DNA of 43,144 nt from Actinomycetota bacterium (GCA_019240215.1 JAFAYQ010000068.1:1-43144); one strand, 5' to 3'. Shown: positions 20,801-30,327, numbered from the stretch's first letter. Notes: generated from the sequence alone by a model not told the origin. Translations and numbers: made by a program.

Positions 20801-21813
20801 TAGCTCTCCATCAGGATTTCGCCGACATACCGTGCCACCGCGCTTACCGCTCCCATCGTCCCGGGGTAATCCATTCGTGTCGGGCCCAGCACGGCCAGCT
20901 TGGCCAGCGTCTCGCCGCCCGATCCGTAGCCACTGGACACCAGCGACGTGGTCTGCAGTCCCTCGACCGGATTCTCGGTGCCGATCATCACCGACAGCAG
21001 GGACTCATCGCTGGCGTCGCCGAGCACCCGCATCAGCACGACCTGCTCCTCCAGCGCCTGGAGGACGTCCCGCAGGCCCTGGGAGAAGTCGGGGGCGGCC
21101 AGGTTGGCGGTACCCCCGAACACGATCCGCTCCTCGTTGCGCTCGGCCAGGTTGGCCATGATGACCGAGAACACGGCGGCCGCGTTGGCCCGCCCGGCCG
21201 GCGGCACGCTGTCGGTCAGGCCGGCTACGATCCGGACCGCGTCGGTCAGCCGCCGCCCGTCCAGGCTGGCGTTGAGCAGCGCCCGCAGGAACGCCACGTC
21301 CTCGTCCTCGCAGGGCTCGGGCAGGTCGACCATCCGCTGCTCGACCCGGCCGGTGTCGGTGATCAGCACCACCAGCAGCCTCTCGGGTGCCAGCCGGACC
21401 AGCTCGATGTGGCGGACCACCGACCGCGACAGCGACGGGTACTGGACCACCGCGACCTGGCGGGTGAGCTGGGCCAGCAGCCGGACCGTGCGCATCACCA
21501 CGTCGTCGAGGCCGTAGGCCTGGGCCAGGTAGGTCTGAATGGCCCGGCGCTCGGCCGCCGACAGCGGCTTCATGTGCGACAGCCGGTCCACGAACAGCCG
21601 GTAGCCCTTGTCGGTCGGCACCCGCCCGGCGCTGGTGTGCGGCTGGGCGATGTAGCCTTGCTCCTCCAGCACCGCCATGTCGTTGCGGATGGTGGCCGGG
21701 GACACGTCGAGGTTGTGCCGGTCGACCAGGGCCTTGGATCCCACCGGCTCGTTGGTGGACACGTAGTCCTCCACTATGGCCCGGAGGACGGCCAGCTTGC
21801 GCTCATCCAGCAC
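20800..21813 (-). CDS. hrcA: Heat-inducible transcription repressor HrcA
   Basis: Represses class I heat-shock genes by binding CIRCE. 337 residues: N-terminal winged helix ([28 protein letters not shown] ... [19 protein letters not shown]), then the GAF-like domain ending [20 protein letters not shown]. The start GTG at 21813 has GGGAGGTGA five bases upstream; an in-frame upstream start at 21837 lies inside the CIRCE operator and is unlikely. First gene of hrcA-dnaJ-rsmE. Confidence 0.96.
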   Translation of the reverse strand: MLDERKLAVLRAIVEDYVSTNEPVGSKALVDRHNLDVSPATIRNDMAVLEEQGYIAQPHTSAGRVPTDKGYRLFVDRLSHMKPLSAAERRAIQTYLAQAYGLDDVVMRTVRLLAQLTRQVAVVQYPSLSRSVVRHIELVRLAPERLLVVLITDTGRVEQRMVDLPEPCEDEDVAFLRALLNASLDGRRLTDAVRIVAGLTDSVPPAGRANAAAVFSVIMANLAERNEERIVFGGTANLAAPDFSQGLRDVLQALEEQVVLMRVLGDASDESLLSVMIGTENPVEGLQTTSLVSSGYGSGGETLAKLAVLGPTRMDYPGTMGAVSAVARYVGEILMES

Positions 21814-21826
21814 GTGTTCACCTCCC

Positions 21827-21853
21827 CTGGCACTCACGCTTCCTGAGTGCCAA
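21827..21853 (-). promoter_or_regulatory. CIRCE operator
   Basis: CTGGCACTC, nine bases, GAGTGCCAA on the plus strand. The consensus is TTAGCACTC-N9-GAGTGCTAA, and the spacing is exact. It lies 14 nt upstream of the hrcA start and just downstream of a possible -10 TAGACT (21854-21859, minus strand). Autoregulation by HrcA is expected. Confidence 0.93.
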
Positions 21854-21965
21854 GTCTATTGCCCCTCAGGACCTGCGTGATGGCAAGCGGTAAGAGGGAT
21901 TCTCCGCCAGGACCCTCAGCGTGGCGTTCCGGCCCCCGGCCGGGACGATCCGGTACGGTCCGGGC

Positions 21966-22793
21966 ATGCGAAGCCACGACTACGGCGGCGACGTACTGGC
22001 GGCCGGGCGGCGCCAGCGCCCCCAGGTTCCCCAGCTCGAAGCCGAGTACGGGCTGGTGGTCGAGGACATCGAAGGCCGCTTCTGCGGCGCGGTGGTGGCC
22101 TGCGACAAGGGCGCGGTGACGCTGGAGGACCGGCACGGCAAGCGGCGGGTGTTCCCGCTCAACCCGGCCGCGTTCATGCTCGACGGGCGGCCGGTGACGC
22201 TGGTCCGCCCGGCCGCGGCCGGGCCGCCGGTGCCCGCCCGGCCCACCCGGACCGCGTCCGGCTCGGTGGCCGCCCCGCAGGCCCGGGCCCGGGTGGCGCG
22301 GGCCAGCCGCATCTACGTCGAGGGCCGCCACGACGCCGAGCTGGTCGAGAAGATCTGGGGTGACGACCTGCGCGACGTCGGCGTGGTGGTCGAGTACCTG
22401 GAGGGGGTGGACCACCTGCCGGACATCCTGGCGGTGTCACCCCCGGGACCCGGACGGCGAATCGGCGTACTGGTCGACCACCTGGTGCCGGGGTCCAAGG
22501 AGACCCGGATCGCGGCCGGGCTGGCCCGGCCCGACCTGCTGATCGTGGGGCACCCGTACATCGACGTCTGGCAGGCGGTCAAGCCGTCGGTGCTGGGCAT
22601 CAGCCACTGGCCGGACGTGCCCCGGGGCCAGCCGTGGAAGGAAGGCGTGCTGGCCGCGATCGGCTGGCGGGGCAGCACGGCCGCCGCCTGGCAGCGGATC
22701 CTCGGCTCGGTGCACACGTTCGCCGACCTCGAGCCGGAGCTGCTGGGCCGGGTCGAGGAACTCATCGACTTCGTGACTACGTTATCTAGGTAG
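21966..22793 (+). CDS. DUF3097 family protein
   Basis: 275 residues, a conserved actinobacterial protein usually found near hrcA and hemW. The N-terminal part (VVEDIEGRFCGAVVACDKGAVTLEDRHGKRRVF, residues about 33-65) looks like a small beta-barrel. The C-terminal half starts IYVEGRHDAELVEKIWGDDLR and continues with RIGVLVDHLVPGSKE, a pattern resembling TOPRIM metal sites (E, then DxD-like). A nucleic-acid role is an inference. ATG at 21966 is preceded 6 nt upstream by TACGGT and no Shine-Dalgarno; a longer frame from 21921 is unlikely. Confidence 0.85.
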   Translation: MRSHDYGGDVLAAGRRQRPQVPQLEAEYGLVVEDIEGRFCGAVVACDKGAVTLEDRHGKRRVFPLNPAAFMLDGRPVTLVRPAAAGPPVPARPTRTASGSVAAPQARARVARASRIYVEGRHDAELVEKIWGDDLRDVGVVVEYLEGVDHLPDILAVSPPGPGRRIGVLVDHLVPGSKETRIAAGLARPDLLIVGHPYIDVWQAVKPSVLGISHWPDVPRGQPWKEGVLAAIGWRGSTAAAWQRILGSVHTFADLEPELLGRVEELIDFVTTLSR

Positions 22794-22836
22794 CCCGGAA
22801 GGTATTCCGCCCTCACAGCGAGTAACGTGACCCGCG

Positions 22837-23334
22837 ATGACTGATCCAGCGGCCGTGCGCCGACTGCAGGAACACCACGAGGGGTGGGCTCCGGCCCAGC
22901 CCCTGCCAGCCGAGCCTGCCCCGATGACGGGGGGCCCGATTCCCGGGAGCCCGATGACCGGGGGCTCCTCGCCGGTGCCGGGCCCGGAGAAGGTGTGGGC
23001 GACGCTGAGTTACGTCGCCGCCATCGTGCTCTGGCTGCTGGCGCCCCTGGCCGTGTACCTGACCCGCGGCCGCCAGTCCGAGTTCGTGCGGCGGCATGCG
23101 GCCCAGGCGTTCAGCCTCACGCTGACGGTCACGCTGTTCGCGCTGTCGGCCGCCATCATCGTCGGCCTGCTGTCGCTCGACAGCGCCCACCAGGCGCTGT
23201 ACATCATGGGGCCCGTGTGCTTGGTGTTCGTGCTGGTGGTGCTGTGGTATCTGGTGCGGGCGGTCCGGGCGGCCAGCCGGGGCGAGTTCTACCGGCTGCC
23301 GGCCTGGCTGTCGATCCACACGCTGCGCCCCTGA
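22837..23334 (+). CDS. DUF4870 domain membrane protein
   Basis: 165 residues. A Pro/Gly-rich cytoplasmic N-terminus (about 50 residues with a repeated PMTGG) leads to three hydrophobic segments: WATLSYVAAIVLWLLAPLAVYL, FSLTLTVTLFALSAAIIVGLL and ALYIMGPVCLVFVLVVLWYLV. The second follows SEFVRRHAAQAF, the DUF4870 signature. Function unknown. TAACGT lies 8 nt before the ATG and no Shine-Dalgarno is present. Confidence 0.83.
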   Translation: MTDPAAVRRLQEHHEGWAPAQPLPAEPAPMTGGPIPGSPMTGGSSPVPGPEKVWATLSYVAAIVLWLLAPLAVYLTRGRQSEFVRRHAAQAFSLTLTVTLFALSAAIIVGLLSLDSAHQALYIMGPVCLVFVLVVLWYLVRAVRAASRGEFYRLPAWLSIHTLRP

Positions 23335-23360
23335 GGGAGTGGCCGGCCGCGGCCGGCGGT

Positions 23361-23376
23361 TACTCCGGGTGGAGTA
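23361..23376 (+). promoter_or_regulatory. Inverted repeat TACTCC-GGGT-GGAGTA upstream of the two-component operon
   Basis: Perfect 6-bp arms with a 4-bp centre, about 60 nt before the kinase start and about 50 nt before a possible -10 (TACGCT, 23423-23428). Position and dyad symmetry fit a binding site for the NarL-type regulator, that is, autoregulation. Inferred. A 16-nt GC palindrome (GCCGGCCGCGGCCGGC) lies just upstream. Confidence 0.45.
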
Positions 23377-23435
23377 GGGACCGGCCAACTGCGGGGGGAC
23401 GACCGGGCGGCCCGGCCGGGCTTACGCTGGGCGGC

Positions 23436-24734
23436 ATGGACGGCGAACCGGTGCTGCGCTGGTGGCGCGGGGGCGGCCGCGACGTCGTGTACGCGCTGAT
23501 CATGACCGCGCTGGTGGTCGGCGGCGCCTACGGCGAGGCGCACCCGGAGCAGGCCAGTGACCGGCTGCCGGCCGGGTCGGCGGCCGCGCACACTCCCGAC
23601 GCCGCGTTCACCCTGGTCGCGGTGGCCGGGCTGGTGCTGGCGGTCCGCTACCGGTGGCCGCGGGCGGTGCTGGCGACCTCGGCCGGCGCGGTGACCGTGT
23701 ACTCGCTGCTCGGTTACGTGAACGGGGCGGCCGTGCTGGCGCCCGTGGTCGCCCTCTACACGCTGGCCACCAAGCTGTCGGCCCGCCGGGCGCTGGCCTG
23801 GGGGGTGCTGATCACCGCGGTGCTGATGGGGGCGACCGCCGCCAACAACCCGTTCGGGCCGACCGGGGCCGGCTTCTGGCTGCTGCCCGCGCTGACCTGC
23901 GCCGCCACCCTGGGCGGGATCGCGGTCGGCACCCGCCGGGCCTACGTGGCCTCGATCGAGGCCCGGGCCGAGGCCGACGCCCGCCGCCGGATCGACGAGG
24001 AGCGGCTGCGCATCGCCCGCGACCTGCACGACGTGGTCGCGCACACCATGGCCACGATCAACGTCCAGGCCGGGGCGGCCGCCCACGTGCTGCGGGACCG
24101 CCCGGAGGTGGCGGCCGAGGCGCTGGCCACGATCAAGAGCGTCAGCAAGGACGGCCTGCGCGAGCTGCGGGCCATCCTCGACGTGCTGCGGCAGGCCGAC
24201 GAGGCCGACCCGACCGCACCCACCCCCGGCGTGGGCCAGCTGCCGGGCCTGGTCGACCGGGCCGTCCAGGCCGGGCTGGAGACCACGCTGACCGTGACCG
24301 GGGAACCGCGGCCGCTACCGGCCGCGGTGGACCTGGCCGCCTACCGGATCGTCCAGGAGTCGCTGACCAACACGGTCCGGCACGCGGGCCCGGCCACCGC
24401 CGCGGTGACGCTGGCCTATAGGGACGGCGAGGTGGCGCTGGAGGTGACCGACACCGGCCTGGGCGGCCCGCTGGCCGACCCGGGGCTGGGCGGCGGGCAC
24501 GGGCTGGTGGGCATGCGGGAACGGGCCACTTCGGTCGGCGGTTCGCTGCAAGCGGGGCCCCGGCCGGAGGCAGGCGGGTGGCGGGTGGCGGCCCAGCTGC
24601 CGGCCCCCGGTGGTGCCGCACCGGAGCGGGGCCAGAGTGTCGTTCCGGCCAGGAGTGACAGTCGGGTCCCGAGCGACCAGAGCGACCAGAGCGACCAGGG
24701 CATCATCGGGGCGGCCGCCAGGAGGCGGGCGTGA
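23436..24734 (+). CDS. Sensor histidine kinase, NarL-partner (HisKA_3) type
   Basis: 432 residues. Five or six membrane segments occupy residues about 15-170 with almost no external sensor loop (an intramembrane-sensing layout). The dimerisation/phosphoacceptor box is ERLRIARDLHDVVAHTM with His198. The ATPase domain follows (AYRIVQESLTNTVRHAGP, N box; DTGLGG, then GGGHGLVGMRER). The tail carries three SDQ repeats encoded by 9-bp units at 24672-24698. ATG at 23436 lies 7 nt after TACGCT, no Shine-Dalgarno. It overlaps the response regulator start (GTGA). Ligand unknown. Confidence 0.92.
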   Translation: MDGEPVLRWWRGGGRDVVYALIMTALVVGGAYGEAHPEQASDRLPAGSAAAHTPDAAFTLVAVAGLVLAVRYRWPRAVLATSAGAVTVYSLLGYVNGAAVLAPVVALYTLATKLSARRALAWGVLITAVLMGATAANNPFGPTGAGFWLLPALTCAATLGGIAVGTRRAYVASIEARAEADARRRIDEERLRIARDLHDVVAHTMATINVQAGAAAHVLRDRPEVAAEALATIKSVSKDGLRELRAILDVLRQADEADPTAPTPGVGQLPGLVDRAVQAGLETTLTVTGEPRPLPAAVDLAAYRIVQESLTNTVRHAGPATAAVTLAYRDGEVALEVTDTGLGGPLADPGLGGGHGLVGMRERATSVGGSLQAGPRPEAGGWRVAAQLPAPGGAAPERGQSVVPARSDSRVPSDQSDQSDQGIIGAAARRRA

Positions 24735-25411
24735 TCCGGGTGCTGCTGGCCGACGACCAGGCGCTGATCCGGGCCGGGTTCCGGGTGCTGCTGGAGGCCG
24801 ACCCGGAGCTGACGGTGGTGGGCGAGGCGGTGGACGGGCGGCAGGCCGTCGACCTGGCCCGGCGGGGACGGGCCGACGTGGTGCTGATGGACATCCGGAT
24901 GCCGGAGATGGACGGCCTCGAGGCGACCAAGCGGATCGCGGCCGACGAGGACCTGGCCGGGGTCAAGGTGATCATCTTGACCACGTTCGAGACCGACGAG
25001 TACGTGTTCCAGGCCATCCGTGCCGGGGCGAGCGGGTTCCTGGTCAAGGACACCGAGCCGGCCGACCTGCTGCAGGCGGTGCGGATCGTCGCCCGCGGCG
25101 ACGCGCTGCTGTCCCCCAGCGTGACCCGGCGGCTGATCACCGACCTGGCCACCCGGCCGGCCGGGCCCGCCCCGGCGGCCGGCAAGCTGCTGGCGGCGCT
25201 GACCGACCGCGAGCGCGAGGTGCTGGCGCTGGTGGCCACCGGGCTGTCCAACGAGGAGATCGCCAACCGGCTGTACCTGAGCCCGCTCACGGCCAAGACC
25301 CACGTCAGCCGGATCATGACCAAGCTCAGTGCCCGCGACCGGGCCCAGCTGGTGGTGCTCGGCTACGAGACCGGCCTGGTGACCCCGGGGCAGCAGGTGC
25401 AGCTGCCCTGA
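24731..25411 (+). CDS. LuxR/NarL-family response regulator
   Basis: 226 residues: receiver domain with acidic pocket D8-D9, phosphoacceptor D54 (VVLMDIRMPEMDG), and Lys in FLVKDTEP. A C-terminal LuxR helix-turn-helix follows (LTDREREVLALVATGLSNEEIANRLYLSPLTAKTHVSRIM, cut here into its typical blocks). GTG start within the kinase stop; coupled translation. It probably activates its own operon and unknown targets. Confidence 0.94.
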   Translation: MIRVLLADDQALIRAGFRVLLEADPELTVVGEAVDGRQAVDLARRGRADVVLMDIRMPEMDGLEATKRIAADEDLAGVKVIILTTFETDEYVFQAIRAGASGFLVKDTEPADLLQAVRIVARGDALLSPSVTRRLITDLATRPAGPAPAAGKLLAALTDREREVLALVATGLSNEEIANRLYLSPLTAKTHVSRIMTKLSARDRAQLVVLGYETGLVTPGQQVQLP

Positions 25412-25444
25412 GCGGAGCTGGTGGGGCTTATGAGCTGCGCGGGG

Positions 25445-26680
25445 TCAGGCGGTCAGGTCGCGGATGACGGCGTCGGCCAGCAGGCGGCCGCGCTGGGTGA
25501 GCACCACCCGGCCACCGGCCAGCGCGCCGGGGTCGGCCAGGCCGTCGGCGACCGCCTTGGCGGCGGCGTCCCGCCCGGCCGGGTCCAGCTCGGTGACCGG
25601 GCAGCCGGTGGCCAGCCGGGTGAGCAGCATGATGCGCTCCAGCTGCTGCTCGGCCGGGGTGAGGGTCTCGCGGGCGTAGCCGGGGCTGACCCCGGCCGCG
25701 ATCCGGCCCGCGTAGGCGGCCGGGTGCTTGACGTTCCACCAGCGGGTGCCGCCGACGTGGCTGTGGGCGCCGGGGCCGACCCCCCACCAGTCGGCACCGG
25801 TCCAGTAGAGCAGGTTGTGCGCGCACCGGCTGTCCGGGTCGGCGGCCCAGTTGGACACCTCGTACCAGCGCAGGCCGGCCCGGCTGAGAACCTCGTCGGC
25901 GATCAGGTAGCGGTCGGCCATGGCGTCGTCGTCGGGGGCGGGCAGCTCGCCCCGCCGCACCCGGGCCGCCAGCCGGGTGCCGTCCTCGACGATCAGCGCG
26001 TAGGCGGAGATGTGGTCGGGGCCGGCCGCCAGCGCCGCCTCCAGCGACCGCCGCCAGTCCTCGTCCGACTCCCCCGGCGTGCCGTAGATGAGGTCCAGGC
26101 TGACGTGCTCGAACCCGGCCGCGCGGGCCCAGCGGGCGCACTGGGCGGGCCGCCCGGGCTGGTGCACCCGGTCCAGCACCGCCAGCACGTGCGGCTGGGC
26201 GGACTGCATGCCGAACGAGATCCGGGTGATGCCCTGCGCCCGCAGCTCGGCCAGCCCGGCCGGGGTGATCGTCTCCGGGTTGGCCTCGACCGTGACCTCG
26301 GCCCCGGCCGCCAGGCCGAACTCGCCGTCGATGACCCGCAGCAGGTCGCCCAGGCGGCCGGGCGGCAGCAGGGTCGGGGTGCCGCCGCCGAAGAACACCG
26401 TCTGCACCGGCCGGGCGGCCGGGCCGAGCACCCCGCGGGCGAACCGGACCTCGGCCGCTGCCAGTCCCGGGTAGGTCTCGCGCGAGACCCGGTGGTCACC
26501 AGCGGGGCCGCCGAGCTCGGCCGCCGTGTAGGTGTTGAAGTCGCAGTAGCCGCAGCGGGTGGCGCAGAACGGTACGTGCACGTAGAAACCGAACGGGCGC
26601 CCGCCGGGCCCGTCGAGGGCGGCGGCGGGCAGGGATCCATCGGCCGGGACCGCGTCCCCGTCGGGCAGAGCTGAAGGCAC
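25445..26680 (-). CDS. hemW: Radical SAM heme chaperone HemW
   Basis: Heme-binding radical SAM protein, formerly annotated as coproporphyrinogen III oxidase HemN. 411 residues. The 4Fe-4S motif is CATRCGYC (C39, C43, C46) without the extra Cys of true HemN, followed by FFGGGTPTLLPP and VEANPETI. The C-terminal HemW domain ends RGRLLADAVIRDL. The start GTG matches the streptomycete N-terminus (MPSALPDG as I recall it), although no spaced Shine-Dalgarno precedes it. Convergent with the response regulator, 33 nt apart. Confidence 0.93.
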   Translation of the reverse strand: MPSALPDGDAVPADGSLPAAALDGPGGRPFGFYVHVPFCATRCGYCDFNTYTAAELGGPAGDHRVSRETYPGLAAAEVRFARGVLGPAARPVQTVFFGGGTPTLLPPGRLGDLLRVIDGEFGLAAGAEVTVEANPETITPAGLAELRAQGITRISFGMQSAQPHVLAVLDRVHQPGRPAQCARWARAAGFEHVSLDLIYGTPGESDEDWRRSLEAALAAGPDHISAYALIVEDGTRLAARVRRGELPAPDDDAMADRYLIADEVLSRAGLRWYEVSNWAADPDSRCAHNLLYWTGADWWGVGPGAHSHVGGTRWWNVKHPAAYAGRIAAGVSPGYARETLTPAEQQLERIMLLTRLATGCPVTELDPAGRDAAAKAVADGLADPGALAGGRVVLTQRGRLLADAVIRDLTA

Positions 26681-26796
26681 CTCCGCAGGCTATCCGGCCT
26701 GCTGGCACGCTTCGGCCGGCCAATCCGTTAGCTACCTAGCCGATGTATGGGCTGCCGTCGGTTAGCATGAGAGCGTCGCATCTGCGGGAGGTTCTG

Positions 26797-27435
26797 GTGG
26801 CTGACGACCCGTCGTACCGTAGCCGTCCCGGGTACTTCGACCCGGGCGGCGCCGCGCACATGCACGCCGCCCTGCGGGCGTCGGACACCGATCGCGAGCA
26901 GCTGGTCGAGGTGCTCAAGACCGCGTTCAGCGAGGGCCGGCTGACCCAGGACGAGTACACCGCCCGGATGGAGCAGGCCTACACGGCCAAGACCTACGGC
27001 GAGCTGCGCACCCTGGTCGGTGACCTGCCCAGCCCGGTGCCGCAGGTCCCCTACACGTTCACCCGCTACCAGCAGCAGCGGCCGACGAACTCGCTGGCCG
27101 TCGCCTCGATGGTCTTCGGGCTCGCCACCCCGCTGTTCGGGCTGACCGCGCTGCCCGCGGTGATCCTCGGCCACAAGGCCCGCGGCCAGATCCGCCGGAC
27201 CGGGGAGAAGGGCAACGCGATGGCGGTGACCGGCCTGGTCATCGGCTGGGCCGCCATCGGCCTGTTCGTGCTGCTGGTCACGCTGGGCGTGCTGGTGGCG
27301 GCGGGCACCCACGGCAGCTCGACCGCGATCCCCAGCGGGCTGCAGGGCCACGTGAAGACCATGCCGTTCGTGCAGAAGAACGCGGCGCCGGCCATCGCCG
27401 TCCAGCCGGGGACCGGCCGGGGCGGCAACGGCTGA
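26797..27435 (+). CDS. DUF1707 and DUF4190 domain membrane protein
   Basis: 212 residues. The N-terminal DUF1707 domain (RASDTDREQLVEVLKTAF ... LTQDEYTARMEQAYTAKTYGEL, about residues 25-80) is a small helical module common in actinobacterial membrane proteins. A DUF4190-like pair of membrane helices follows (SLAVASMVFGLATPLFGLTALPAVILGHKA and VTGLVIGWAAIGLFVLLVTLGVLV, about 100-180). Function unknown. GTG at 26797 is preferred because GGGAGG lies five bases upstream; frames starting at 26743 or 26767 are longer but lack such a site. Confidence 0.83.
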   Translation: MADDPSYRSRPGYFDPGGAAHMHAALRASDTDREQLVEVLKTAFSEGRLTQDEYTARMEQAYTAKTYGELRTLVGDLPSPVPQVPYTFTRYQQQRPTNSLAVASMVFGLATPLFGLTALPAVILGHKARGQIRRTGEKGNAMAVTGLVIGWAAIGLFVLLVTLGVLVAAGTHGSSTAIPSGLQGHVKTMPFVQKNAAPAIAVQPGTGRGGNG

Positions 27436-27441
27436 CGCCGG

Positions 27442-29361
27442 TCAGCGCTTCTTCTCGGTGGTCGGCTGGGTGGACAGCGCCGCCACGAACGCCTCCTGGG
27501 GCACGTCGACCCGGCCGATCGTCTTCATCCGGCGCTTGCCTTCCTTCTGCTTTTCCAGCAGCTTGCGCTTCCGGGTGATGTCACCGCCGTAGCACTTGGC
27601 CAGCACGTCCTTGCGGATCGCGCGGATGTTCTCGCGGGCGATGACCCGGGAGCCGACCGCCGCCTGGATCGGCACCTCGAACTGCTGGCGCGGGATCAGC
27701 TCCTTGAGCTTGGCGGTCATCGACAGCCCGTACTCGCGGGCGTTGTCGGCGTGCACGATCTGGCTGAAGGCGTCGACCGGCTGGCCCTGGAGCAGGATGT
27801 CGACCTTGACCAGGTTGGCCTCCTGCTCGCCCTCGGGCTCGTAGTCGAGCGAGGCGTACCCGCGGGTGCGCGACTTGAGCTGGTCGAAGAAGTCGAAGAT
27901 GATCTCGGCCAGCGGCATCGTGTAGCGGATCTCGACCCGCTCGGCCGACAGGTAGTCCATGCCGATCAGCGAGCCGCGGCGGCTCTGGCAGAGCTCCATG
28001 ATCGTGCCGATGTAGTCGCTGGGGGCGATCAGGGTGGCCCGCACGATCGGCTCGTAGACGTGGGCGATCTTGCCGCCCACGGCCTTGCCCTCGGCGTTGG
28101 TGGCGTTGCCGGGCAGCGTGGCGCTGGGGGCGCCGGTGCCGCCCGGGAAGTCGCTCGGGTTGGTCACCCGCAGCTCGACCCCGGACTCCATCACCACCCG
28201 GTAGACCACGTTGGGGGCGGTGGAGATGAGCGACAGGTCGAACTCGCGCTCCAGCCGCTCGCGCACGATTTCCATATGCAAAAGGCCGAGGAATCCGCAG
28301 CGGAAACCGAACCCGAGGGCGGCCGACGTCTCCGGCTCGTAGACCAGGGCGGCATCGTTCAGCCGGAGCTTGTCGAGCGCGTCGCGCAGGTCCGGATAGT
28401 CGTCCCCGTCGACCGGGTACAACCCGGAGAACACCATCGGGCGCGGGTTGGAGTAGCCGGCCAGCGCCTTGGTGGCCGGGTGGGCGGCGCTGGTGACGGT
28501 GTCACCGACGCGGGCCTGGCGGACGTCCTTGACCCCGGTGATCAGATAGCCGACCTCCCCCACGCCGAGCGCGGCCGACGGTGACGGCTCCGGGGAGATC
28601 ACCCCGACCTCCAGCGTCTCGTGGATCGCGCCGGTCGACATCATCAGGCTGCGCTCGCGCTTGGACAGGCGGCCGTCGATGACCCGGACGTAGGTGACCA
28701 CGCCCCGGTAGGTGTCGTAGACCGAGTCGAAGATCAGCGCCCGGGCCGGTGCCTCCGGGTCCCCGGACGGGGCCGGGACCTGGGCCACGATCTCGTGCAG
28801 GAGCTCCTCGACGCCCTGCCCGGTCTTGGCCGACACCCGCAGCACGTCGCCGGGGTCGCAGCCGATGATGCCGGCCAGCTCCTCGGCGTAGCGCTCGGGC
28901 TGGGCGGCGGGCAGGTCGATCTTGTTCAGCACCGGGATGATCTGCAGGTCGGCTTCGAGCGCCATGTACAGGTTGGCCAGCGTCTGCGCCTCGATGCCCT
29001 GGGCCGCGTCGACCAGCAGCACCGCCCCCTCGCAGGCGGCCAGCGACCGGGACACCTCGTAGGAGAAGTCGACGTGCCCGGGGGTGTCGATGAGGTTCAG
29101 CACGTACGGCTGACCGTCCTGGCCGGTCCACGGCAGCCGCACCGCCTGGCTCTTGATGGTGATGCCGCGCTCGCGCTCGATGTCCATCCGGTCCAGGTAC
29201 TGCGCGCGCATGTTGCGGTTCTCGACCACGCCGGTGAGCTGGAGCATGCGGTCGGCCAGGGTCGACTTGCCGTGGTCGATGTGCGCGATGATGCAGAAGT
29301 TCCGGATGACCGCAGGGTCGGTGTGCCCGGGGTCGACATCGCTCATGGGTGACACAGACAT
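27442..29361 (-). CDS. lepA: Elongation factor 4 (LepA)
   Basis: Translational GTPase that rebinds or back-translocates ribosomes and affects initiation and assembly. 639 residues: G1 AHIDHGKS, G3 DTPGHVD, G4 NKID, domains II and III, and the LepA C-terminal domain ([20 protein letters not shown] ... [16 protein letters not shown]). At about residues 404-427 there is an insertion ([18 protein letters not shown]) between NPSDFPGG and KIAHVYEP, where relatives read NPSDWPSGKI; this explains most of the extra length. The start is ATG 29361 or ATG 29346; neither has a clear Shine-Dalgarno. Confidence 0.95.
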   Translation of the reverse strand: MSVSPMSDVDPGHTDPAVIRNFCIIAHIDHGKSTLADRMLQLTGVVENRNMRAQYLDRMDIERERGITIKSQAVRLPWTGQDGQPYVLNLIDTPGHVDFSYEVSRSLAACEGAVLLVDAAQGIEAQTLANLYMALEADLQIIPVLNKIDLPAAQPERYAEELAGIIGCDPGDVLRVSAKTGQGVEELLHEIVAQVPAPSGDPEAPARALIFDSVYDTYRGVVTYVRVIDGRLSKRERSLMMSTGAIHETLEVGVISPEPSPSAALGVGEVGYLITGVKDVRQARVGDTVTSAAHPATKALAGYSNPRPMVFSGLYPVDGDDYPDLRDALDKLRLNDAALVYEPETSAALGFGFRCGFLGLLHMEIVRERLEREFDLSLISTAPNVVYRVVMESGVELRVTNPSDFPGGTGAPSATLPGNATNAEGKAVGGKIAHVYEPIVRATLIAPSDYIGTIMELCQSRRGSLIGMDYLSAERVEIRYTMPLAEIIFDFFDQLKSRTRGYASLDYEPEGEQEANLVKVDILLQGQPVDAFSQIVHADNAREYGLSMTAKLKELIPRQQFEVPIQAAVGSRVIARENIRAIRKDVLAKCYGGDITRKRKLLEKQKEGKRRMKTIGRVDVPQEAFVAALSTQPTTEKKR

Positions 29362-29421
29362 CCGTTAGGTTCGGGGCGGAAATGAGTTTCGTGCAGCCGC
29401 ACGGTCCCCTAGCTTATGTGG

Positions 29422-29940
29422 ATGACCTGGACGGTGCCGCCGGTGACGCGGGCCCGGGAGCCGAACGCGGCCGGCGAGCGGGCCACCCTGGACGGCCTGC
29501 TGGACTGGCACCGCGCCACCTTCTGGTGGAAGTGCGAGGGCCTGACCGGTGCGCAGCTGGCCCGGCGGGCGGTGCCGGCCTCCAGCCTGTCGCTGCTCGG
29601 CCTGGCCCGGCACCTGACCGACACCGAGCGGGCCTGGTTCCGCCGCCGGGTCGGCGGGCAGGCGCGGCCGGCCGCCTACGGCCGCCCGGAGCAGCCCGAC
29701 GCCGCGTTCGACGAGGCCACCGCGGCCACCGCCGAGGAGGACATGACCGCGCTGCGGGACGAGCAGGAGCAGTGCCGCCGGGCGGTGGCCGGGGTGCCGC
29801 TGGACCAGACGTTCGAGCACCCGCGGTGGGGCACGCTTTCGGTCCGCTGGGTGTACCAGCACATGATCGCCGAGTACGCCCGGCACCTCGGGCACGCCGA
29901 TCTGCTCCGTGAATCCATCGACGGTGTCACCGGGGAGTGA
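29422..29940 (+). CDS. DinB-family (DUF664) putative metal-dependent enzyme
   Basis: 172 residues forming a four-helix-bundle DinB domain. Candidate metal His occur in LLDWHRATFWWKCEGLT, LGLARHLTDTERAWF and YQHMIAEYARHLGHADLLRE. Relatives include mycothiol- or bacillithiol-dependent S-transferases and maleylpyruvate isomerase-like proteins, so a thiol-linked reaction is possible. TAGCTT (29410-29415) lies 6 nt before ATG 29422, suggesting a leaderless mRNA; ATG 29416 is two codons earlier. It is divergent from lepA. Confidence 0.82.
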   Translation: MTWTVPPVTRAREPNAAGERATLDGLLDWHRATFWWKCEGLTGAQLARRAVPASSLSLLGLARHLTDTERAWFRRRVGGQARPAAYGRPEQPDAAFDEATAATAEEDMTALRDEQEQCRRAVAGVPLDQTFEHPRWGTLSVRWVYQHMIAEYARHLGHADLLRESIDGVTGE

Positions 29941-29950
29941 CGGGAGCCAG

Positions 29951-29956
29951 TACACT
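29951..29956 (+). promoter_or_regulatory. Possible -10 hexamer for rpsT
   Basis: TACACT, 56 nt upstream of the rpsT start and just after the DinB stop. No convincing -35 is visible, so this is tentative. Confidence 0.35.
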
Positions 29957-30012
29957 GGACGGGTTGCCGACCATAGGCACAACCCCAAGCAGATTTTGAG
30001 CGAGGCTTTCGC

Positions 30013-30282
30013 GTGGCGAATATCAAGAGCCAGATCAAGCGCAACCGGCAGAACGAGGCGCGCCGTCAGCGCAACAAGGCGGTCCGGTCCGAGCTGAAGA
30101 CGTACGTGCGTCACTTCCACCAGGCGGTCGAGTCCGGTGACGCGACGGCGGCGACCGAGGCGATGCGCAAGGCCAACCGCGAGCTGGACAAGGCGGCCGG
30201 CAAGGGCGTCATCCACAAGAACCAGGCCGCCAACCGCAAGTCGGCCCTCAGCAGGCAGGCCGCGGAGCTTTCGGCCAGCTGA
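30013..30282 (+). CDS. rpsT: 30S ribosomal protein bS20
   Basis: 89 residues, highly basic: [19 protein letters not shown], then the conserved [14 protein letters not shown] near the C-terminus. Primary 16S rRNA-binding protein. Starts at GTG with GAGG seven bases upstream. It stands between lepA and holA as in other actinobacteria and is followed by a strong terminator, so it is probably monocistronic. Confidence 0.97.
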   Translation: MANIKSQIKRNRQNEARRQRNKAVRSELKTYVRHFHQAVESGDATAATEAMRKANRELDKAAGKGVIHKNQAANRKSALSRQAAELSAS

Positions 30283-30295
30283 GCCCGGCCTCCTG

Positions 30296-30327
30296 AAAAC
30301 CGGGTGCGGGCGCCGCACCCGGTTTTT
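30296..30327 (+). terminator. Rho-independent, bidirectional terminator after rpsT
   Basis: AAAACCGGGTGCGG (30296-30309), GCG loop, and the exact complement ending in TTTTT (30313-30327). The A-run on the left gives U-runs in both directions. It serves rpsT and the convergent holA, whose stop is at 30334. Confidence 0.93.
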
